Below, one piece after another: positions 32,340 to 41,839 of a DNA stretch of 64,000 bases (within the stretch, counting starts at the first letter, position 1; every line of letters begins with the position of its first letter). Both the position numbers and the translations under genes were made by a program. Source of the stretch: Nitrospira sp. ST-bin5 (lineage in GTDB: Bacteria > Nitrospirota > Nitrospiria > Nitrospirales > Nitrospiraceae); the NCBI GenBank assembly GCA_002083555.1, contig MSXN01000008.1, positions 143,282 through 207,281 of the forward strand, read 5' to 3'. The notes beneath the pieces are model-generated. The model made no database searches. It saw nothing but the letters and a program-made list of their open reading frames with translations, and was not told the origin of the DNA.

Positions 32340-33626
32340 TCATCGTGGATCACGGGATTTGATAGTTCTACTTTGTGTGATTCCTGAAAGAGGCGCGAGT
32401 CGATGTGTCGAGGTGCGGAGTCGCTGCAGCCATCCTTGGGGTTGGCGAACCGGCGTTCCCGTTGTGGGATGGGGCGTCTGAGTGATTCTGGCGGTTAAAT
32501 CATCCACCAGATCATCGACCCCTTGGGGTGTAGAAAAACGCTGGACTGGTGGAGGCTCAGATCGTTGCGGCAGTTGAGCCAATGCGAGCGCGAGCTGTTG
32601 GATAAGCGGAGCGAAAGCTTTGGCGATGGCGTCGATTGGATAGGTGGCTGGCGGCGCGCTCCCGGTCTGTAGGTGCGCGCGAATTTCTTGCGTCAGTGCA
32701 TCCACCGATTTCGTCATTGCCTTCAAGGGTTGGGTGAGTGTGTCAGTTGCTGGCTGATAGGGTAGGGGGGGAGCATATTTCGATCCCTGTTCCAGCGAAG
32801 AGGGGCGACGAATGGGCCCCGTCATTCCTTCGAGGATCTGTTCCAGTGTTTTTCTCGGAAACAGATCATCAATCAAGTGAGTGCACTGCTGGTGGGCCGA
32901 GAACAAGCGAAACATGAGCGGCTTCTCTATCAGGGTAAAGGCGGTTGCGCAGACAAGCCCGACGATCGAGGTCAGGAATTTTCCGGCGAGCCCGTTGATG
33001 AGGCCTTGAATTCCGGCAATGCCGTGACCGTCGGCGTGTAGCTTGCTAAGGCCTACGAGGAGCGCAATAAATGTGAGTAGGAGACCGATCCCTGTCAGGA
33101 GGGACGGCACTTGTTGATACCAGGCGAGATTCAGCTTTCCTCGAAAGATGGTTTCGAGCGAGAAGAGTTCCTGGGCGGAACGAGAGCTAAATATGCGGGG
33201 TTCGATGTACCAGGCGACCTGTTCCGTCACGAGCGTCTTCCGGTATTGCTTCCAGGCAGGGGAGAGCCAGGGCTCTCGCTGAAATGTCGTATCGATAAGT
33301 TGAAAATCCTTCCCGTCCCGTCGGTCCAAGTGTGGCGGCGGTTCTTGCGTTCTGCTTTTCAAGGCTCCTGGAGGGTTGAGCGTCAATCCGTCCTGGTCGA
33401 GGTGTAAGCGTTCTTGGGCCAGTTTAGCTAAGCAGCGTGTCACACGCGCGAACGGTTGCGCGGTCTGTGTCGATAGCTGATACAGCCGGGCGACTTGCCA
33501 AAGGAAGAATATCGTCAGACCTGCAGAGCCATACCAGCTGACAAGAGGAGCGGAGAGAGCACCCAGAGGGGCAACGTCCTGGGTCAATAGTTGAATGGCC
33601 TGTTGGATGATCATGGGCGGCATCAT
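32340..33626 (-). CDS. ZorA-like (MotA/TolQ/ExbB-type) proton channel protein
   Basis: About 428 residues. Transmembrane segments are at ~29-47, ~175-195 and ~216-236. The stretch PSLLTGIGLLLTFIALLVGL, followed by GLAGKFLTSIVGLVCATAFT, is the pattern of ZorA and MotA-family stators. After the last helix comes a ~190-residue cytoplasmic tail, Pro-rich and partly helical, similar in kind to the long tail of ZorA. Start uncertain (ATG 33626 or GTG 33665). Forms a two-gene unit with the ZorB-like gene. Alternatives: a stator for gliding, pili or TonB-like energy coupling. Confidence 0.7.
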   Translation of the reverse strand: MMPPMIIQQAIQLLTQDVAPLGALSAPLVSWYGSAGLTIFFLWQVARLYQLSTQTAQPFARVTRCLAKLAQERLHLDQDGLTLNPPGALKSRTQEPPPHLDRRDGKDFQLIDTTFQREPWLSPAWKQYRKTLVTEQVAWYIEPRIFSSRSAQELFSLETIFRGKLNLAWYQQVPSLLTGIGLLLTFIALLVGLSKLHADGHGIAGIQGLINGLAGKFLTSIVGLVCATAFTLIEKPLMFRLFSAHQQCTHLIDDLFPRKTLEQILEGMTGPIRRPSSLEQGSKYAPPLPYQPATDTLTQPLKAMTKSVDALTQEIRAHLQTGSAPPATYPIDAIAKAFAPLIQQLALALAQLPQRSEPPPVQRFSTPQGVDDLVDDLTARITQTPHPTTGTPVRQPQGWLQRLRTSTHRLAPLSGITQSRTIKSRDPR

Positions 33627-33879
33627 GTCCAACTTTCGTGCCACTACGGTGTGTTGGAGATGCACGCCGATTGGCGCAATTGTCGATGGACTTGCGAAGG
33701 GCAGAGCATATTGTTCCCTCAGGTGGAAGTTTCTGCCGAGTTCATGTGGCCTTCAGGTCTGCTATCGCACGGTATTCTCAGCGTGAGGGGCTGGGCAGAA
33801 TCTTGGAGGATGGTGAGATTCAAAAAAAGTATTTGAGGGGAGAAGAGGGTGAGATACAGTCAATTGAGAGGTTTCAATT

Positions 33880-34260
33880 ATGCCGACGAGCACATCGCGC
33901 CCTTCGATGCTGAACAAGTTTCGTCGGCACCCTCGAGTGCGTATTCCCACCCCCATTGCCTGTGAACTTGCCTGGCGTGATGAGCAGCGCTGGTTTGGAA
34001 AGTCTGTTCATGGTCCGGGTGTCGTGTACGACCTTTCGTTGCGGGGGATGCGGGTTAGTACGGAAGCCCCCATCAAGCCTGGCGATCAGGTGTCGTTGCT
34101 GGTTCGGTTGCCGCGGCAAGCAGCTCCTGCGGAGATTGCTATTGCCACGGTTCGCTGGGCGCAAGATCAGATATACGGACTGGCCTTTCAGCGGTTGTCG
34201 AGTACCTCCCATGGACGACTTCGACGATATATGACGCTGTTCTCAAGAGGGGTCAGATAA
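33880..34260 (+). CDS. PilZ-domain protein (cyclic-di-GMP receptor), first of two
   Basis: 126 residues, a single PilZ domain. The c-di-GMP motif is intact: RRHPRVRI (RxxxR) and YDLSLRGMRV (D/NxSxxG). It is followed by strands ending GLAFQRLS, then a C-terminal helix. It probably binds c-di-GMP and acts on a partner protein. Divergent from the ZorAB-like pair across about 250 nt, and tandem with a second PilZ gene. Confidence 0.85.
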   Translation: MPTSTSRPSMLNKFRRHPRVRIPTPIACELAWRDEQRWFGKSVHGPGVVYDLSLRGMRVSTEAPIKPGDQVSLLVRLPRQAAPAEIAIATVRWAQDQIYGLAFQRLSSTSHGRLRRYMTLFSRGVR

Positions 34261-34272
34261 GCGAGGTCGGCC

Positions 34273-34692
34273 TTGGCGAACTCCCGGATCACGACACATG
34301 AGATCTCCTCGCGGCGGCGCAACCCACGTCTTCGAGTTTCAGCTCCATTTCCCTGCTCCTATGCCTTGGTCGGATTGAAGAAATGGGCGACGGTCAATCG
34401 TGGCGGTCTTGGGGTGGTGTGCGATCTCTCAGTTGCGGGTGCCAGAATGTTGAGTGAGGCAGTGCTGGCTCCGGGTGATGAGATTGCGATCAGTTTACGA
34501 TTGCCGCACCAGCGGGTATCAACCTTTATCGATCGGGCGACGGTCCGGTGGGTGAAGGATTCCGTCTTCGGGGTCGAGTTCTCTTTGCTCTCACCGGTCG
34601 CAGCGACACGGTTAGACAAGTGTGTTAGCCGTGGAGCATCTGCTTCATCACTCTCCCCATGTCAAGGCACATCTGAACGGCAGCCTCGCTAG
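34273..34692 (+). CDS. PilZ-domain protein, second of two
   Basis: 139 residues starting at TTG 34273 after GCGAGG. The motif reads RRRNPRLRV and CDLSVAGARM, so the Arg and Ser/Gly positions are kept and c-di-GMP binding is plausible. The final ~25 residues are low-complexity. It lies 12 nt after the first PilZ gene (probably one transcript) and likely arose by tandem duplication. Confidence 0.78.
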   Translation: MANSRITTHEISSRRRNPRLRVSAPFPCSYALVGLKKWATVNRGGLGVVCDLSVAGARMLSEAVLAPGDEIAISLRLPHQRVSTFIDRATVRWVKDSVFGVEFSLLSPVAATRLDKCVSRGASASSLSPCQGTSERQPR

Positions 34693-34768
34693 ATTCGGAG
34701 TGTCACCCGTAATACTCGTATGGAGAGGGGGGCCCTTCCGAGCTTGCAGGGGTGTGGACAGGCGCTGC

Positions 34769-36019
34769 TTACTTGACGCCTTCTCCGGATACGGCAATAA
34801 ATTGTTTGCGAAATCCGACGACTTTGGCCAGATAGTCGCGGGTTTCTTGATAGGGCAGATTCGCTCGTAGCCGGTCATAGACGGCCGGAGGTTGAAGCGA
34901 ATTGATTTGGTTGATGGCACTGGTCTGATCCTGAGCAAATGCTTTAAACACGTTGCGCGGACCGGTGTTATAGGCTGAAATCACGCAATATTCTCTGGCC
35001 ACCTGGTTCTCGATGCGCTCCAGCAGGTTATAGGAGAGGACATTGAGATAGGCACTGCCCAGCTCGATATTGTTCTCGGGATCGAAGAGATAGTCTCGAG
35101 AGGGAATGGAGTCTTTGCCCTTGGCTTTCTTGTAGGCATCGCGTCCCCCACTGCTGGGCACGAGCTGCATAAGCCCAAATGCGGGTGCGGAGCTGACGGC
35201 AAAGGGGTTGAAATTACTTTCTGTGCGAATAACCGCAAAGATCAAGCTCGGACTGACCTTGAACTGTTCGGCATACCGGGTGACCGTGCTACGGTATTTT
35301 TCAGCCTGCCTGTTCGAGAAGTTGGCGACCATCTTAATTTCTGCGAGGAGGGCCTGTTTGGCTATGCCGTTCTGATCAATCGATCTCGGCTTTGCGTGGT
35401 TTTCGACCATAAACGTCGCAAAGGCGTCCGCTTGCGCCGGAGTCTTGATCGCTCGCCCCTCTTGGTCCACAACCAGGCCTAGGAGGTAGGGCGGCTTGTC
35501 GCTGGTGAGCGTGACAGCCTTGTCGGAAAAGAGATCGACGGATCGAGGATCATCGGGGGTCAGGAGTGTGGTGACGAGGGCATTTTTCAGGCTGTCTTTG
35601 GGAGCCTTGTCGTCCAGTGTTTCAATCACGATCGTCCCGCTATCAAAGTCGACGACTGCGCGGCTCATATAGTTTTGGGTGTACTTGACGTATCTCTTTT
35701 GCTCCGGAACCTTTATTTCTTTCTCCCCCCATGTTTGGCGGACCCGACCGGTCAAGGCGGCCATGATAGTTTCGAAGTCGCGCTGCAAGGTTCGTATATC
35801 GCGCAGGACGGATTCAGGGTCGCGCTGATACGCGTCCGTGTGCTCCTTGAGGACTTGTTTGGGATCCTTTCCTCCGGCAATGCTGACCACGGTTCTTCCC
35901 GTTTGGCTACCGAGCACCTTTTCGGCACTTGTCAGGACCTGATCAGCGGTCTCACAGCCTGACGCGGAAAGGAGCATGGGGAAAACGAGAAGCCTCGATA
36001 TCAATGCATAGAGATTCAT
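34769..36019 (-). CDS. mltC: MltC-like membrane-bound lytic murein transglycosylase
   Basis: 416 residues. A lipoprotein signal (LLSASGC, lipidated Cys) is followed by a DUF3393-like region (about 25-230) and a C-terminal SLT domain with IFAVIRTESNFNPFAVSSAP (catalytic Glu), FGLMQLVPSSGG and AYNTGPRNVFKAF. It cleaves peptidoglycan glycan strands with 1,6-anhydro ring formation and is predicted on the inner face of the outer membrane. ATG 36019 opens the signal peptide; the longer frame to 36103 is not used. Confidence 0.88.
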   Translation of the reverse strand: MNLYALISRLLVFPMLLSASGCETADQVLTSAEKVLGSQTGRTVVSIAGGKDPKQVLKEHTDAYQRDPESVLRDIRTLQRDFETIMAALTGRVRQTWGEKEIKVPEQKRYVKYTQNYMSRAVVDFDSGTIVIETLDDKAPKDSLKNALVTTLLTPDDPRSVDLFSDKAVTLTSDKPPYLLGLVVDQEGRAIKTPAQADAFATFMVENHAKPRSIDQNGIAKQALLAEIKMVANFSNRQAEKYRSTVTRYAEQFKVSPSLIFAVIRTESNFNPFAVSSAPAFGLMQLVPSSGGRDAYKKAKGKDSIPSRDYLFDPENNIELGSAYLNVLSYNLLERIENQVAREYCVISAYNTGPRNVFKAFAQDQTSAINQINSLQPPAVYDRLRANLPYQETRDYLAKVVGFRKQFIAVSGEGVK

Positions 36020-36117
36020 GGCCCTAGTGTACCTGATTTTCTCGAAGGCAGAAAGTGGGGGAGGGGATTGCGGAGCCTCTTGTGTGCGCAAGGGGCTCCG
36101 CATGAGGGGGCGTCATC

Positions 36118-38448
36118 CTACTTGATGGCGACGGCTTTGACTTCTTTGTAGGAGGTTTGACCGAGCAAGACTTTTTGAATGCCGTCCTGGACGAGGGTCG
36201 TCATGCCTTCATCCATTGCACAGTGCAGCATGTCTTCGGTGCGGGCTTTCTGCTGGACCATCCGCTTGATGTTGTCCGATCCAAGCAGGAGTTCGTGAAG
36301 TGCCACGCGCCCCTTATAGCCAGTGCGATTACAGACTTCGCACCCTTTCCCACGCGAGAGACGGAACGTGTTGTCCTGCTTAATGCCCAGTTTGTCCCAG
36401 CGTTCGGCACCGTAGCCCTGGCGAAGCTCTTCGTATTCTTCGGGCGAGCCCACATACTGTTCTTTGCAATCTTTGCAGATGCGACGAGCCAATCGCTGGG
36501 CGAGCACACCGAGCATGGCATCGGCAAAGCTGAAGGGGTCGCAACCCATGTCCAGGAGACGGGTCACGGTTTCCACGGCGCTGTTGGTGTGCAAGGTGCT
36601 GAGCACCAAGTGTCCGGTGAGCGAGGCTTCGATGCCGGTATCGGCAGTTTCTTTATCGCGCATTTCTCCGACCATGATCACATCGGGGTCCGCGCGGAGG
36701 AATGCCCGCATCGCATTGGCAAAAGTAAAGCCGATCTTGGGCTGGACTTGGACTTGTCGCAGGCCATATTGGGTAATTTCGACGGGGTCTTCGGCGGTCC
36801 AGATCTTAATGTCAGGAGTATTGATATTCCCCAGCACAGAATGGAGCGTGGTGGTTTTTCCTGATCCGGTCGGTCCGACGCAGAGGATGATGCCGTAGGG
36901 CTTCTCAGAAATATCTTTAATGCCTTTGAGATTGCGGTCCGAGAACCCCATCTTGTCGAGCGGCAAGGGCTCACTGGCGGCCAAGATACGCATGACGACA
37001 TCTTCGTTATACCCGGATGTCGGAATGGTGGCGACGCGGAGCTCAATCTCTTTGGTTTCGCTGAGCTTGAACTTAATTTTGCCGTCCTGCGGCTTGCGCC
37101 GTTCGGCGATGTCCAAGCTGGCCATGATTTTCAAGCGAGACACGATCGCGCGCCGGTAGCTCTGGGGAATTTTCATGTATTCGAAGCAATCGCCGTCGAC
37201 ACGGAAGCGGACGAGTGTCTCGCGTTTTTCCCCGTAAGGTTCAATATGAATATCCGAGGCGTTCTGTCTGAAGGCGTCAGCGATGATCTGGTTGGCGAGA
37301 CGAACGATAGCGCTGTCGTTTTCATCAAGGCCGCCCCCTGCAGACGCATCTTCCATGGCTTCGGCTTGAGCTTCCGTGACGAGCTCGCCGAGAATGTCTG
37401 AGACGTTTTCGTCGAGTTTTCGGCCTCCGCCGCTCCCTCCTGCATCGCTCTGGCCGGTGGCGGAAGCCAGGAACTGTGCGATGTCCCGCCGTAAGCTGAC
37501 CGCGAAGCGGATGTTCAAGCCGGGGAATGTTCGCTTAATGTCTTGAACTCGGTCGAGATCGCCGGGATCATCAGTCAGAATCTCGATGGCCGTGCGATCG
37601 CGTTTCAGCGGCATCCAATGATTTTTTCTCAGGTAGTCGACGTTCAGATTCTTGAGGAGTTCGATGTCGACCAGGGTGCGTTCGCTGAACTCGATATACG
37701 GGCACTTGTAGAATTGTGCGAACGATTTGCCGATGTCGAGTTTCGGTACTTTATATTTTTCGATCAGGATGCTTTCGAGATCGCTGGTGCCTTTGCGCGC
37801 TTCAGCGAGGACGTTTTCCAGGTCGTTCTGCGTAATCTTTCCGCTGCCGATGAGGTGGTCGAATTTTGTGGGGTTCTTCTTTGTGGACTTCCGTAGGTTG
37901 AAAAAGGCAATGCCGAGGGCCTTGGCGATCTCGGCGACCGACTCTTCATCTTTTCTGGTGAAGCGGCTGCCGCTTTTTTTATTCAGCAGCTGGAGGACGC
38001 CCATCAGGTATTTGTTGTCGGCGACAATCGGGTAGGTCAAGACCTGTTTGGTCTTGAACCCGGTGTTCTTGTCGTAGGATGTGTCATGAAGGAGGGCCGG
38101 GTGGATGCCTTGGAGCTCGGCCATATTATAGGCATCGGCGATATTGACCGGGCGGAGATATTTTGCGCAAAAACCAGCAAGGCTTTGTTCCGAGATGGGA
38201 ATGCGGACTTCTTGGACGCCATCGACTTGGAGGGCTTTGGAAAAGATTTCTTTCTTCTCTGAGTCGAATGCAAAGAGGGTGAGGTCTTCGGCGTCGAACA
38301 GGCCCAGGATGTCTTTATGCAGGTCGAGGAGAATTTGGTCGAGATCGCTGGCCGCGTTAATTTGAGCGGTGATCTTCTTGACGTGTTCCGCGAACTCGCC
38401 TTTTTGTTGCAGCTCCTGGAGATTGTTGGGCATCGGCTTGGCCTGCAT
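36118..38448 (-). CDS. pilB: PilB/GspE-type secretion ATPase with N-terminal GAF domain
   Basis: 776 residues. An N-terminal GAF domain (about 25-185) is followed by a MshEN/GspE-N region (about 195-345) and a secretion ATPase core. The core has Walker A GPTGSGKTTT, Asp box region TAEDPVEITQYG, Walker B LRADPDVIMVGEMRD, the His box GHLVLSTLHTNSA and a zinc finger (CKDC, then CEVC). It powers type IV pilus extension or type II secretion. The GAF domain may sense a small ligand. ATG 38448 follows a purine-rich site. No other pilus gene is adjacent. Confidence 0.88.
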   Translation of the reverse strand: MQAKPMPNNLQELQQKGEFAEHVKKITAQINAASDLDQILLDLHKDILGLFDAEDLTLFAFDSEKKEIFSKALQVDGVQEVRIPISEQSLAGFCAKYLRPVNIADAYNMAELQGIHPALLHDTSYDKNTGFKTKQVLTYPIVADNKYLMGVLQLLNKKSGSRFTRKDEESVAEIAKALGIAFFNLRKSTKKNPTKFDHLIGSGKITQNDLENVLAEARKGTSDLESILIEKYKVPKLDIGKSFAQFYKCPYIEFSERTLVDIELLKNLNVDYLRKNHWMPLKRDRTAIEILTDDPGDLDRVQDIKRTFPGLNIRFAVSLRRDIAQFLASATGQSDAGGSGGGRKLDENVSDILGELVTEAQAEAMEDASAGGGLDENDSAIVRLANQIIADAFRQNASDIHIEPYGEKRETLVRFRVDGDCFEYMKIPQSYRRAIVSRLKIMASLDIAERRKPQDGKIKFKLSETKEIELRVATIPTSGYNEDVVMRILAASEPLPLDKMGFSDRNLKGIKDISEKPYGIILCVGPTGSGKTTTLHSVLGNINTPDIKIWTAEDPVEITQYGLRQVQVQPKIGFTFANAMRAFLRADPDVIMVGEMRDKETADTGIEASLTGHLVLSTLHTNSAVETVTRLLDMGCDPFSFADAMLGVLAQRLARRICKDCKEQYVGSPEEYEELRQGYGAERWDKLGIKQDNTFRLSRGKGCEVCNRTGYKGRVALHELLLGSDNIKRMVQQKARTEDMLHCAMDEGMTTLVQDGIQKVLLGQTSYKEVKAVAIK

Positions 38449-38636
38449 TCCTGATTCCCTCTTCGCTCAGCTCGTGATCCGATGTAATCGAGGCGTGGCA
38501 GCGATCTGATGGCTGCGAGTGCCGGATATGACGCGGCGGTCTCTCTAGAGAGTGAGTGTAGCCCAATCAAATGAGAAGGCAAGGAAAAGGCAAGTTTGTT
38601 AGGTGCGAATCAGGCCCGCTGTCGACGAAGTATGAA

Positions 38637-40361
38637 TCAGTGAGGGCCTGGGGTAGCATTGATGTGAGGGACAGCGCTCTGGAGATGCTGGACAAGCTCA
38701 GCGGGCGTGACGCGCGTCTTGATGCCGGTGCGCCGGATTTTTACCTCGACCACGCCTTCCGCGAGGCCTTTGTCTCCGACGACGACTTGAAAGGGGGCGC
38801 CAATAAGATCGGCATCATTGAATTTGACTCCGGCCCGATCGTCACGATCATCCCAGAGGACCTCGAATCCCGCTGCCTGTAGTTCGGCATAGAGACGAAT
38901 GGTCATCTCATTCGTCTTGTCCGATTGGCTGACGGGGATCAAGTGGATATGGAACGGAGCAATCGGGTAGGGCCAGATAATTCCGCGTTCGTCGTGGTTC
39001 TGCTCAATAGAGGCTGCCGCGGACCGTCCGACACCGATCCCATAGCAACCCATGACGGCGAGGCATTCTTTCCCTTGCGCGTCCAGAAATGTTGCGTTCA
39101 TCGTCTGGCTATATTTAGTGCCGAGCATGAAGACATGGCCGACCTCAATCCCTTTGGTGGCTTTGAGGATGCCGTCTTTCTTCGGTGAGGGATCACCAGC
39201 CTGGGCGTTCCGAAGATCGAGGACCTGATCGGCCGTAAAGTCGCGGCCCCAATTCGCGTCGACATAGTGGGTGTCGAGCTGATTGCCCCCGACCACCACG
39301 TTCTTGAGGGCGGGGATGGCCTGATCGGCAAATATTCTGATCCCCTTGAGGCCGACGGGTCCGGCAAATCCGACCGGTGCTCCGGTGGCTTTTTCGACTG
39401 TTGCCGGTTCTGCCAGTTCGATTTCAGGCACTCCCAGCGCTTTCTTGAGCTTGATCTCGTTGACTGCATGGTCGCCGCGGACCAGTACGGCTACGGTCTC
39501 TTTCCCGGTCGAGTACAAGAGCGTTTTGACAAGCCGGTGTGCCGGAATGTTCAGAAATGCAGCCACTTCTTCGATGCTGCGGCAATTCGGCGTGGAGACA
39601 GATCGGAGAGGAAGGGGGGCAGTACTGTCCACACTCTCTGGAGGCAAGACGTCGGCGCGTTCGACATTGGCGGCGAAGGTGCCGCTGTCGCTATAGACCA
39701 CCGTCTCTTCGCCGGTCTCCGCGAGGACCATGAACTCATGAGAGGAATTCCCTCCGATAAGTCCGGTGTCCGCCTCGACGGCTCTAAATGTGAGGCCGCA
39801 TCGGGTAAAGATCCGGTGGTAGGCGTCATACATCTTTTGATAGTTTTCGCGTGCTCCGGCCTCATCACGGTCGAAACTGTAGGCGTCTTTCATCAAGAAC
39901 TCGCGGCCCCGCATCAGGCCGAAGCGCGGGCGGATCTCGTCGCGAAACTTGGTCTGGATTTGGTAGAAATTCAGCGGGAGCTGCCGGTAGGACTTTACTT
40001 CCCGCCGAAACAGGTCTGTGATGATTTCTTCATGTGTGGGGCCCAGGCAAAAATCCCGTTCGTGCCGGTCTTTGAAACGCAACAGCTCTTTCCCGTAGAA
40101 GTCCCACCGGCCGGTTTCTTTCCAGAGTTCAGCCGGCGAGGCCATTGGCATCAGAAGTTCCTGCGCCCCGGCGCGATTCATTTCATCACGAATAATCTGT
40201 TCCACCTTGCGGATGACACGTAGGCCGAGGGGGAGATAGGTATAGATGCCGGACGCGACTTTTCGAATCAAGCCGGCGCGCAGCATGAGCCGGTGACTGA
40301 TTGTTTCAGCCTCACCGGGGGCTTCCCGTAATGTGGGGATCAGGAGTTGCGATGTTTTCAT
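38637..40361 (-). CDS. proS: prolyl-tRNA synthetase (bacterial type with editing domain)
   Basis: 574 residues, the size of the bacterial ProS with an INS editing domain. Motif 2 region LGPTHEEIITDLF and RFGLMRGREFLMKDAYSFD lie N-terminally. An insertion of ~170 residues (about 230-400) is the Ala-tRNA(Pro) editing domain. Motif 3 is seen in GVGRSAAASIEQNHDERGI. Charges tRNA-Pro. Last gene of the uppS-cdsA-dxr-rseP-proS operon; the ATG lies 6 nt after the rseP stop. Confidence 0.97.
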   Translation of the reverse strand: MKTSQLLIPTLREAPGEAETISHRLMLRAGLIRKVASGIYTYLPLGLRVIRKVEQIIRDEMNRAGAQELLMPMASPAELWKETGRWDFYGKELLRFKDRHERDFCLGPTHEEIITDLFRREVKSYRQLPLNFYQIQTKFRDEIRPRFGLMRGREFLMKDAYSFDRDEAGARENYQKMYDAYHRIFTRCGLTFRAVEADTGLIGGNSSHEFMVLAETGEETVVYSDSGTFAANVERADVLPPESVDSTAPLPLRSVSTPNCRSIEEVAAFLNIPAHRLVKTLLYSTGKETVAVLVRGDHAVNEIKLKKALGVPEIELAEPATVEKATGAPVGFAGPVGLKGIRIFADQAIPALKNVVVGGNQLDTHYVDANWGRDFTADQVLDLRNAQAGDPSPKKDGILKATKGIEVGHVFMLGTKYSQTMNATFLDAQGKECLAVMGCYGIGVGRSAAASIEQNHDERGIIWPYPIAPFHIHLIPVSQSDKTNEMTIRLYAELQAAGFEVLWDDRDDRAGVKFNDADLIGAPFQVVVGDKGLAEGVVEVKIRRTGIKTRVTPAELVQHLQSAVPHINATPGPH

Positions 40362-40367
40362 AGGGTG

Positions 40368-41759
40368 TTAACGGAGGAAGATACGTTCGAGGTCATTCCA
40401 AAAGGCGAAGATCATCACGCCAACCAATAAGACCAGCCCGGCTTGCTGTGCAATTTCCCGCTGCCGGTCGCCGAGCGGTTTGCGCAGAATGCCTTCAATG
40501 AGGAAAAAGAGCAAGTGTCCTCCGTCCAGAATCGGAATCGGAAGCAAATTCAGGACGCCGAGATTGATGCTCAGAATGGCGATCAAGAAAATGACGCTGG
40601 AGGCCCCCTGGGAGGCGGCTTCCCCTGAAATGTTCGCGATCGTCAGCGGGCCGCCGATGTTCTTGCTCGAGATGTCTCCGACAACCATCTTATAGAGCCC
40701 GATGGCGGTGAGCTCGGTCCATCCCCATGTGGCATCGAGCCCTTGGTAGACGGCCTGGAGAGGATTGTCCGCATGCATCAGCGACCGGCCAGGTCCTGAG
40801 ATGCCGATCTTGCCTACCTCCACGGATTGGCCGTTGACTGTTGCTTTCTCAGCGCTTGGGGTGACGACCAGTGGGATGCGTTGGCCATTACGTAGCACAT
40901 CAACGTGCAGCGATTTGTTTGGGCTATCCCGTACAATCGTCGTCATCTGGAGCCAGGTGTAGATAGTTTGGCCTTCAATAGCAATGACTCGATCTCCGGC
41001 CTGGAATCCTGCTGTGGATGCCGGGAGGCCGTGCATGACGGAGGTAACCAGCGGGGGAGTCTCCTCAACCCCGATCGTATACATCGGCTCGTCAGCCTGA
41101 GTTGGCTGACCTTGCAGGGGAACAGGGATAACGGAAAGCGGTTTTACTTGTGCCCCGCGTTTAATTTCCAGCGAAAGGGCTTCCCCTTTGCTGTGAGCCA
41201 CCGCATCCAATAATTCCGTTCTCGTGGAAATTTCTTTCCCGTTCACCTTGGTAATGTGGTCGCCGATTTCCATGCCGGCCGAGGATGCCGGTGAGCCAGG
41301 CACGAGTGCCTCAATGTCCGGGCTGAGGTCGCGGAAGGTCGGGACGAACAAGGGCGCTCCTGTCGAGAGCCATCCGGCAAAAATGAGATAGGCCAGAATG
41401 AAGTTGAAACCTGGCCCGGCTGCCACGATCAATACTTTCCCCCATAATCCTTGATGGGCGAATGATCGCCGTCGGTCTTCCGGGGTGGCCGCTTCTGTTT
41501 CGTCTTCGCCGAAGAGCTTGACGTATCCGCCGAGGGGAATGGCTGAGAGGAGGTATTCGGTTTCGCCGACCTGCCGACCAAAAATCTTGGGGCCGAACCC
41601 GAGAGAGAATTTCAGGACTTTCACGCCCACCCATCTCGCGGCCAGGAAGTGGCCGAGCTCGTGAAAGGCGACGAGGACGCCGAGCACGACCAGGAACCAC
41701 CAGGCTTTTTGCATCAAGACCCAGAGGGTATCGGGGGACCAGGTGAATGCGAATATCAT
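40368..41759 (-). CDS. rseP: RseP-type site-2 metalloprotease
   Basis: About 463 residues. The zinc motif FHELGHFLAARW is in the first transmembrane helix, with two PDZ domains between (about 115-190 and 205-290), the third-helix motif NLLPIPILDGGHL and a final hydrophobic helix. It cleaves transmembrane segments of substrates such as anti-sigma factors or signal-peptide remnants. Start uncertain: ATG 41759 or an upstream TTG at 41771; neither has a good ribosome site. Conserved neighbourhood with dxr and cdsA. Confidence 0.93.
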   Translation of the reverse strand: MIFAFTWSPDTLWVLMQKAWWFLVVLGVLVAFHELGHFLAARWVGVKVLKFSLGFGPKIFGRQVGETEYLLSAIPLGGYVKLFGEDETEAATPEDRRRSFAHQGLWGKVLIVAAGPGFNFILAYLIFAGWLSTGAPLFVPTFRDLSPDIEALVPGSPASSAGMEIGDHITKVNGKEISTRTELLDAVAHSKGEALSLEIKRGAQVKPLSVIPVPLQGQPTQADEPMYTIGVEETPPLVTSVMHGLPASTAGFQAGDRVIAIEGQTIYTWLQMTTIVRDSPNKSLHVDVLRNGQRIPLVVTPSAEKATVNGQSVEVGKIGISGPGRSLMHADNPLQAVYQGLDATWGWTELTAIGLYKMVVGDISSKNIGGPLTIANISGEAASQGASSVIFLIAILSINLGVLNLLPIPILDGGHLLFFLIEGILRKPLGDRQREIAQQAGLVLLVGVMIFAFWNDLERIFLR

Positions 41760-41839
41760 GGGTGTACTCAATATCTAGAGGTGAAGGTGTAACGTCAGCA
41801 TCAACTTAACACTCATTGCCCAATTTTCAAAACGATGTT

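Noticed and set aside
31585..33626. A complete Zorya defence system
   Set aside because: Only ZorA/ZorB-like genes are seen; the neighbours are PilZ proteins, a hairpin-bounded stress cluster and a transglycosylase, with no ZorC, ZorD or ZorE-like protein.
39267..40223. 318-codon plus-strand frame inside proS
   Set aside because: proS is unmistakable on the minus strand; the antisense frame has no recognisable motif.
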